This document shows positions 59,870-64,000 of a stretch of DNA of 64,000 bases, piece by piece. The position numbers and the translations under genes were made by a program. How positions within the stretch are numbered: position 1 is the stretch's first letter; every line of letters begins with the position of its first letter. The notes beneath the pieces are model-generated. The model saw nothing but the letters and a program-made list of their open reading frames with translations, did not search any database and was not told where the DNA came from. Source of the DNA: Podospora bellae-mahoneyi (Eukaryota > Ascomycota > Sordariomycetes > Sordariales > Podosporaceae); the NCBI RefSeq assembly GCF_035222275.1, contig NW_026946359.1, forward strand, positions 7,068,001 through 7,132,000, read 5' to 3'.

Positions 59870-60069
59870 TTCGCGCTGCGTCGTTGATGATGCCACACGT
59901 TCCCGCAGCCAATCGTTCTTCCTTGCTCAAGAACCCGCCCGGGCGGCCGGTCGCACTGGTCGCAGCTGGGCCGCAGGATCTGGGAGCCCAGCAAGAGACC
60001 TTTTTCCGTCCCCCACCGGTGGAACCTTTTAGTGTCGTCGTGTGTCTCTTCCATCACACTGGTTTCTAC

Positions 60070-61232
60070 CTACACTGTATGGTGACTATGTTCTTCTAAC
60101 CATTGCTGTTGCCTCGAGATCTTGTCATACGTGGTCACATTGCCGGGATATTCACTTCGGTACCTGCCCCCCCCCTCGATGACATGGCGAGCACCCCAGG
60201 CGCTCTGCTTGCTCTCATATCTCACATGCTGCGCCGTGCTTCGAGAAGCTCCGAGTTTCAACTGATTGTGCCACATATAGGATGCCTGAGCTGCACGAAT
60301 AATCTCCTCGGGCGTTGGGGGCCAGTGGTAAGAATTCGAGAGATGTGTGGACTGACAGTATTTCAAAGCAGTGGAACGACCGGATCTCTCTCATCTGAGG
60401 GAGCCAGCCGCAACCTGCAGCAACAGCTCGCCGGGTTTCCCTTCCTCGTCCCGCCTTTTCGAGAGGCATTCCTGTGCTTTGGTCTGGGCCAATAGGCATT
60501 GCGCCAGAACTGACAGGCGTACCCCATACTCGGCGGCGGCCTTCCCGGTGGCATGGAGCCCATTCCACCGGTACCAGGCTGATCACATCGCGCTGAGGCA
60601 GTGCACTGGGTAACATGTCAAACATCTAGAGGCGTGGCAGATACGCCATCTGATCCCGAGCCGTTGACAAGTCACAACAGGCTTGCCAAGAGAGATGGAT
60701 AACCTATCAGTGTCTCGTCAGTTTGAGGCCTGGCCCAAGCACGGAATTCGGTGGGTATTCAGATGAAGCCTGAACGGTGTTTGTGTTTCTTAGTCGACCG
60801 CAGATGACCGGTCCAAGAGCTCGATATTTACATCGTCTAGCTCCAAGGTTACATTTTCATAGCGCGTGGAACTGATGTAATTCCGAGGAGAGGAAAACGG
60901 GCAGGATGGCTTCACAAACCTTTGGCAGGGGACTGTACCCGGGAGGGGATGGTAGGTACTACGAACTCAGCTGAGGTATTTGTAATACGTTGATGGCTAG
61001 AACCTATCACAGACACGTTGTCTTCAGACCTGGCGGTACGGTACCTACCATGAGGTATCTCGGACCCCAGTCGGCAGAACAGATCATCTGGTGTTATCCA
61101 CAGGGTCGGAGTGTGGACCGGCCCGTCAGCTGCAGTCATGTCAGAAACAAAGACGGTGCCGGACAATGCGAAAAAGTTTGCTGGGCAGAAGGACCCAGGA
61201 GGCTTGACCAGCCGAACCGCCAAGGACGGCAT
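60070..61232 (-). CDS. Cryptic five-exon gene, unknown function
   Basis: Exons 61232-61049, 60932-60809, 60703-60645, 60578-60415 and 60351-60070 chain through four GT-AG introns (116, 105, 66 and 63 nt), all in compatible phase, giving 270 residues. The donors are GTAGGT, GTCATC, GTATCT and GTTGCG. The second intron has an AACTGACG branch. Joined segments read well across each junction: GSEIPH-VPCQRFVKP, LDDVNIELLDR-LSISLGKPVV, then a helical part (GKAAAEYGVRLSVLAQCLLA, LSKRRDEEGKPGELLLQ), then SYHWPPTPEEIIRAAQASY. LSISLGKPVV recalls a motif of fungal transcription-factor middle domains, but no zinc cluster is present. Met at 61232 or residue 32 (MTAADGPV) could be the start. Two weak donors keep the confidence moderate. 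Confidence 0.42.
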
Positions 61233-64000
61233 GTAGCTTGAGTGGTTGGCGGCACATGAGATCCGGCCATAATATCAGTCAAAACATCCCGTCTCTCTTC
61301 GTTTTGGTGAAACAAGGAAACCATGCCCGAGTTTTGCCTACTCTGCGTGTAAGAAGACGGCTGGCCGGGACGGTATGGAAGAAGATGCCGGGAGCGTCTG
61401 AATAATCGAACCACCAGCATCACGAGGTTGCCAGCTATGTGGAAAACTTACGTGAGACTGAAAGGAACCATTTGCAGAAAAGACGAGCTGCCTTACATCC
61501 GGCTGCAGAAAACATCCAGCGTTGATACCAAGCTGCTCTCGGAGGGGATTCGCCGTTCGACCCTTTTTAATATCGCACGGGATAAGGCTGGATGTGGACA
61601 GTCAGGGCATCCAGATTGGTCGAGGTGCATGAGCGCCGATGGGGAATTGGTTGGGTGTCGGCAGCTCGATGGCAGCACGGCAGAACGGCAGGAATATTAA
61701 GTGACGGAGGCGAGCGGGCCTCGTAGATTTCGGGCCCTCCGTCGAGTAGTATCAACGGTAACTGAACTTACACAAACAGCTAGTATTTAACTGTGCGATT
61801 AGCGGCAACTGGACTGAATACCTACTTTTTTAAAGCTTTTCAGCACTGTAAGCCACTGTAAGCCACTATAATTTACTATAGGCTACTGTAGGCTACTGTA
61901 GGCTACTATAGGCTACTGTAGGCTACTGTAGGCTACTATAGGCTCTACAGGCTTTAGCTCAGTGCATCTAGCAGTGGTAATATAATTAATACCTCAAATG
62001 ATTAGTATAGTTAGGCATAGTCTCACGTATTTCAGTGAAATATCCAGGCCCTTAGCAGGTAGTTCAGAGGAGGCCAGTTCAGTTTTGGCCAAAAAATGGC
62101 AGCTGATCACCCACCCTCAGCTCCTGCTCTCACTTGCACGTCAGGGCCCACCTCCTTCCTTTCCCCTCCAAAAGCTATGACTCTGCATTGCACCAATCAC
62201 AGAACAGCACAGGCTGAGAGCACGCCCAGAACGGAAAGTGCTCATGGAGGGCGGGGGAGGGGAACACAAGAGACGGAGGCAGGCAGGAGAGAGTAGGGAA
62301 CACTGCATTTCATTCCTCTGCATCTCACATGCTGACTCGCATGATCGATCTCGCTGAAGCAGCGGTCTCGAACAGGGACCAGTACGAGCGGGAAGCAGCA
62401 GCATCGAGCGTCGACAATACCTCCGCCGCGCCATCGCCATCTGGCTGGCTGTCTCTTGGTCTGTCACTGTCTTGAGCCACGCTGTCTCACGGACTTAGCT
62501 ATCCACCCCCCCCCCTCCCTCACTCTCCCACCCAGACATCAACTGACCCCTCCGCAGCTTCCGGCCGGGCCAAGCACTGCTGATTAAAACTCCCGCTCAG
62601 TGTGTCACTGTCGCCGTGGATCTCTAAGCGAACCGGGCCGACCGCCTCTGCAGCTCCAATACGCGACTTTGCCGCCGCCGTGTCCCGCTTCTTGATCAGA
62701 TCTTACCATGGAACACGAGCGCTGTGAGGGGGCCCTGTGCCTGCCGCCCCAGGAGCAAAAAAAAAAACCTTTGCCATGGCAAAACACTCACACGGACTAG
62801 CCCACAGCTACGCTAAGTTAGTGTGCGTGGTATCATCCATGCAGCAGGGATGGCTCCAAGATTTTTCTGCGAATGGCATGCTGTTGGCAAGTAAGCGTCG
62901 TGTGTGCAGGCAACAACAAGAAAGCGAGAAGCGATCACGCTGCTGATGAGCAGGACAGATACAGGGTCATATCCCAGGCACCCGAATTGCCGTGGGTGGG
63001 GTGGGAAACAAATAACATGCATGTAACAATGGGACGGGCCAGTGGCAAGGGTGCGGTGTTCCGGCTGGCAAAAGACGGAGGGTGTGATATTGATGGTGGT
63101 GGTGACGGTGATGGTGGTTTGCTGTTGTAGTGGATTGGACTGTGTTGAGGAAGACCATGGCGAGCAGCAAGGGAGATGGGAGAACACAAGGGCCGTTTCT
63201 GATGACGCGTGAGGAGCTGTTGCTCCCCAGCTTCGAGAAAAAAACGTCCAACGATCCGGAAACGTGTCGGCAGGGTTCGTGCTGGAGATCTATTGGACGT
63301 TCCCGTCCCAGCGTCCAGGACAGTGGGTTGAGTTGGCGGCAATCCAAGTCGGAGACTAGCGAAGCCCGCCCCACTGGAGTGCTGGATCACTCTCGGGCCT
63401 GTCCGTGGGACTCCAGCTCACAGCTCACAAAAGCCATTGCATTTTCCCGGCCTGCCGCCCGTTATGTTGTTGGTGAGTTGTGGGTCGCGCATCGGCCTTT
63501 GTGTCCGCTGCCCGCTGCTGACGGACGACAGTTGCAGGTATAGCCATGCGCTAGTATAGTGCTAACATGAGAGGGCCCTCGCATGGCATCCTTGCCCCCT
63601 CTTCGAGCCAGCCTTCCCGATCGCGGAGCACTGCTCTAATGGACCGATTGCCCCTCTTGTCCGCCTTCACCGCGGACGAGTGAGAAGAGCCAAAGGGCTT
63701 TCTGCTTCTGTCGACGTGCAGTTAGACCCAGGCCTACAGCTTCTCACATATACCCACTGAGAGTGCGAAGGGACGGACGAACTCGATGATGAGGTGGGAG
63801 TCGTCACGTAGCATCGCTGCGATTCTGAACCTCGACCCCACTGCATCACACCCTCCCGGGCCAAAGGTGATGGTGGAAGATGATGCTGGTGTGGTAAGAC
63901 GGCTTGACACGGGAAACGATAGAATCGAGCGCCATATACAACTAACTGGTCATACTTGTTACACCGTCAACTTGTCAACGACCGGCATTTGTGTCCAGCA
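61233..64000. other. Gene-poor right end of the window
   Basis: A 10-bp minisatellite within a short AT-richer patch (61770-62060), C- and A-runs at 62503-62520 and 62755-62770, GGTGAT trinucleotide-like DNA at 63087-63120, and only low-complexity open frames. No supported gene, and nothing recognisable runs off the right edge. Confidence 0.45.
61881..61940. repeat. 10-bp minisatellite GGCTACTGTA / GGCTACTATA
   Basis: Six exact-length 10-bp units differing only by G or A at the eighth position, preceded by degenerate copies (AGCCACTGTA) from 61848. The G-to-A differences create TpA and fit mild RIP on the opposite strand. Confidence 0.95.

Larger units (their letters stand above)
57109..60069. 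other. Promoter of the Zn2Cys6 gene and gene-poor DNA
   Basis: CT/GA-rich leader DNA, a GAGT/GT repeat, an 8-bp and a 9-bp minisatellite (listed separately). The plus frame 59518-60099 (193 codons) passes through the 9-bp repeat and is rejected. Confidence 0.5.

Noticed and set aside
59518-60099. 193-codon plus frame with repeated CPI units
   Set aside because: The Cys pattern is produced by the 9-bp minisatellite and not by a metal-binding domain. No other support.
61935-62030. tRNA-like start (TTTAGCTCAGTGC)
   Set aside because: The D-arm-like string is not followed by an anticodon stem or a T-arm with GTTCGA. It is the edge of the 10-bp repeat.

Overview
This is nuclear DNA of a filamentous ascomycete, most likely a sordariomycete. 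The evidence is 45-120 nt GT-AG introns with RCTRAC-type branch sites, CT-rich leaders, a gene set of clear fungal families (rfeG, RAD30, PFA5, ASH1-type SET, LSM7, PAN3, UBX, SHB17, Zn2Cys6), frequent microsatellites, and one strongly AT-rich tract that looks like a repeat mutated by RIP (repeat-induced point mutation). I recognised no tRNA or rRNA gene, CRISPR array or intact transposon.

Layout. 1-1139 (-): RfeG-type protein, 3' end outside the window. 4428-6644 (-): DNA polymerase eta. 10013-10240 (+) and 16473-16681 (+): two tiny proteins with three CxxC pairs each. 11000-12353 (-): PFA5-type palmitoyltransferase. 20460-23231 (-): ASH1-type H3K36 methyltransferase. 25724-28032 (+): low-complexity repeat protein broken by two in-frame TAG codons, followed by an AT-rich tract (28431-29400). 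30059-30635 (+): LSM7. 31640-33945 (-): PAN3. 35217-36843 (+): UBA-UAS-UBX ER protein. 38132-39963 (+): VHS-GAT protein. 43494-44709 (+): leucine-rich F-box-like protein. 45652-46606 (-): small mitochondrial-type membrane protein whose single intron carries about 330 bp of AAAAAT repeat. 47381-48234 (+): SHB17. 55753-57108 (-): Zn2Cys6 regulator.

Two further minus-strand genes become visible only when exons are joined by phase-compatible introns: a five-exon gene at 60070-61232 and a two-exon (or longer) gene at 50638-51332. Neither is recognisable by family. The long spaces at 12.4-16.3, 16.7-20.4, 48.2-50.6, 51.3-55.7, 57.1-60.0 and 61.2-64 kb hold mostly promoters, UTR and simple repeats.

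Functionally the recognised genes are housekeeping: translesion synthesis, chromatin, mRNA decay (LSM7 and PAN3 lie next to each other, convergent), protein lipidation, ERAD, ubiquitin-linked sorting and carbon metabolism. They form no cluster or operon. The unusual content is the TAG-interrupted repeat gene, the pair of mini zinc-ribbon genes and the two cryptic multi-exon genes.
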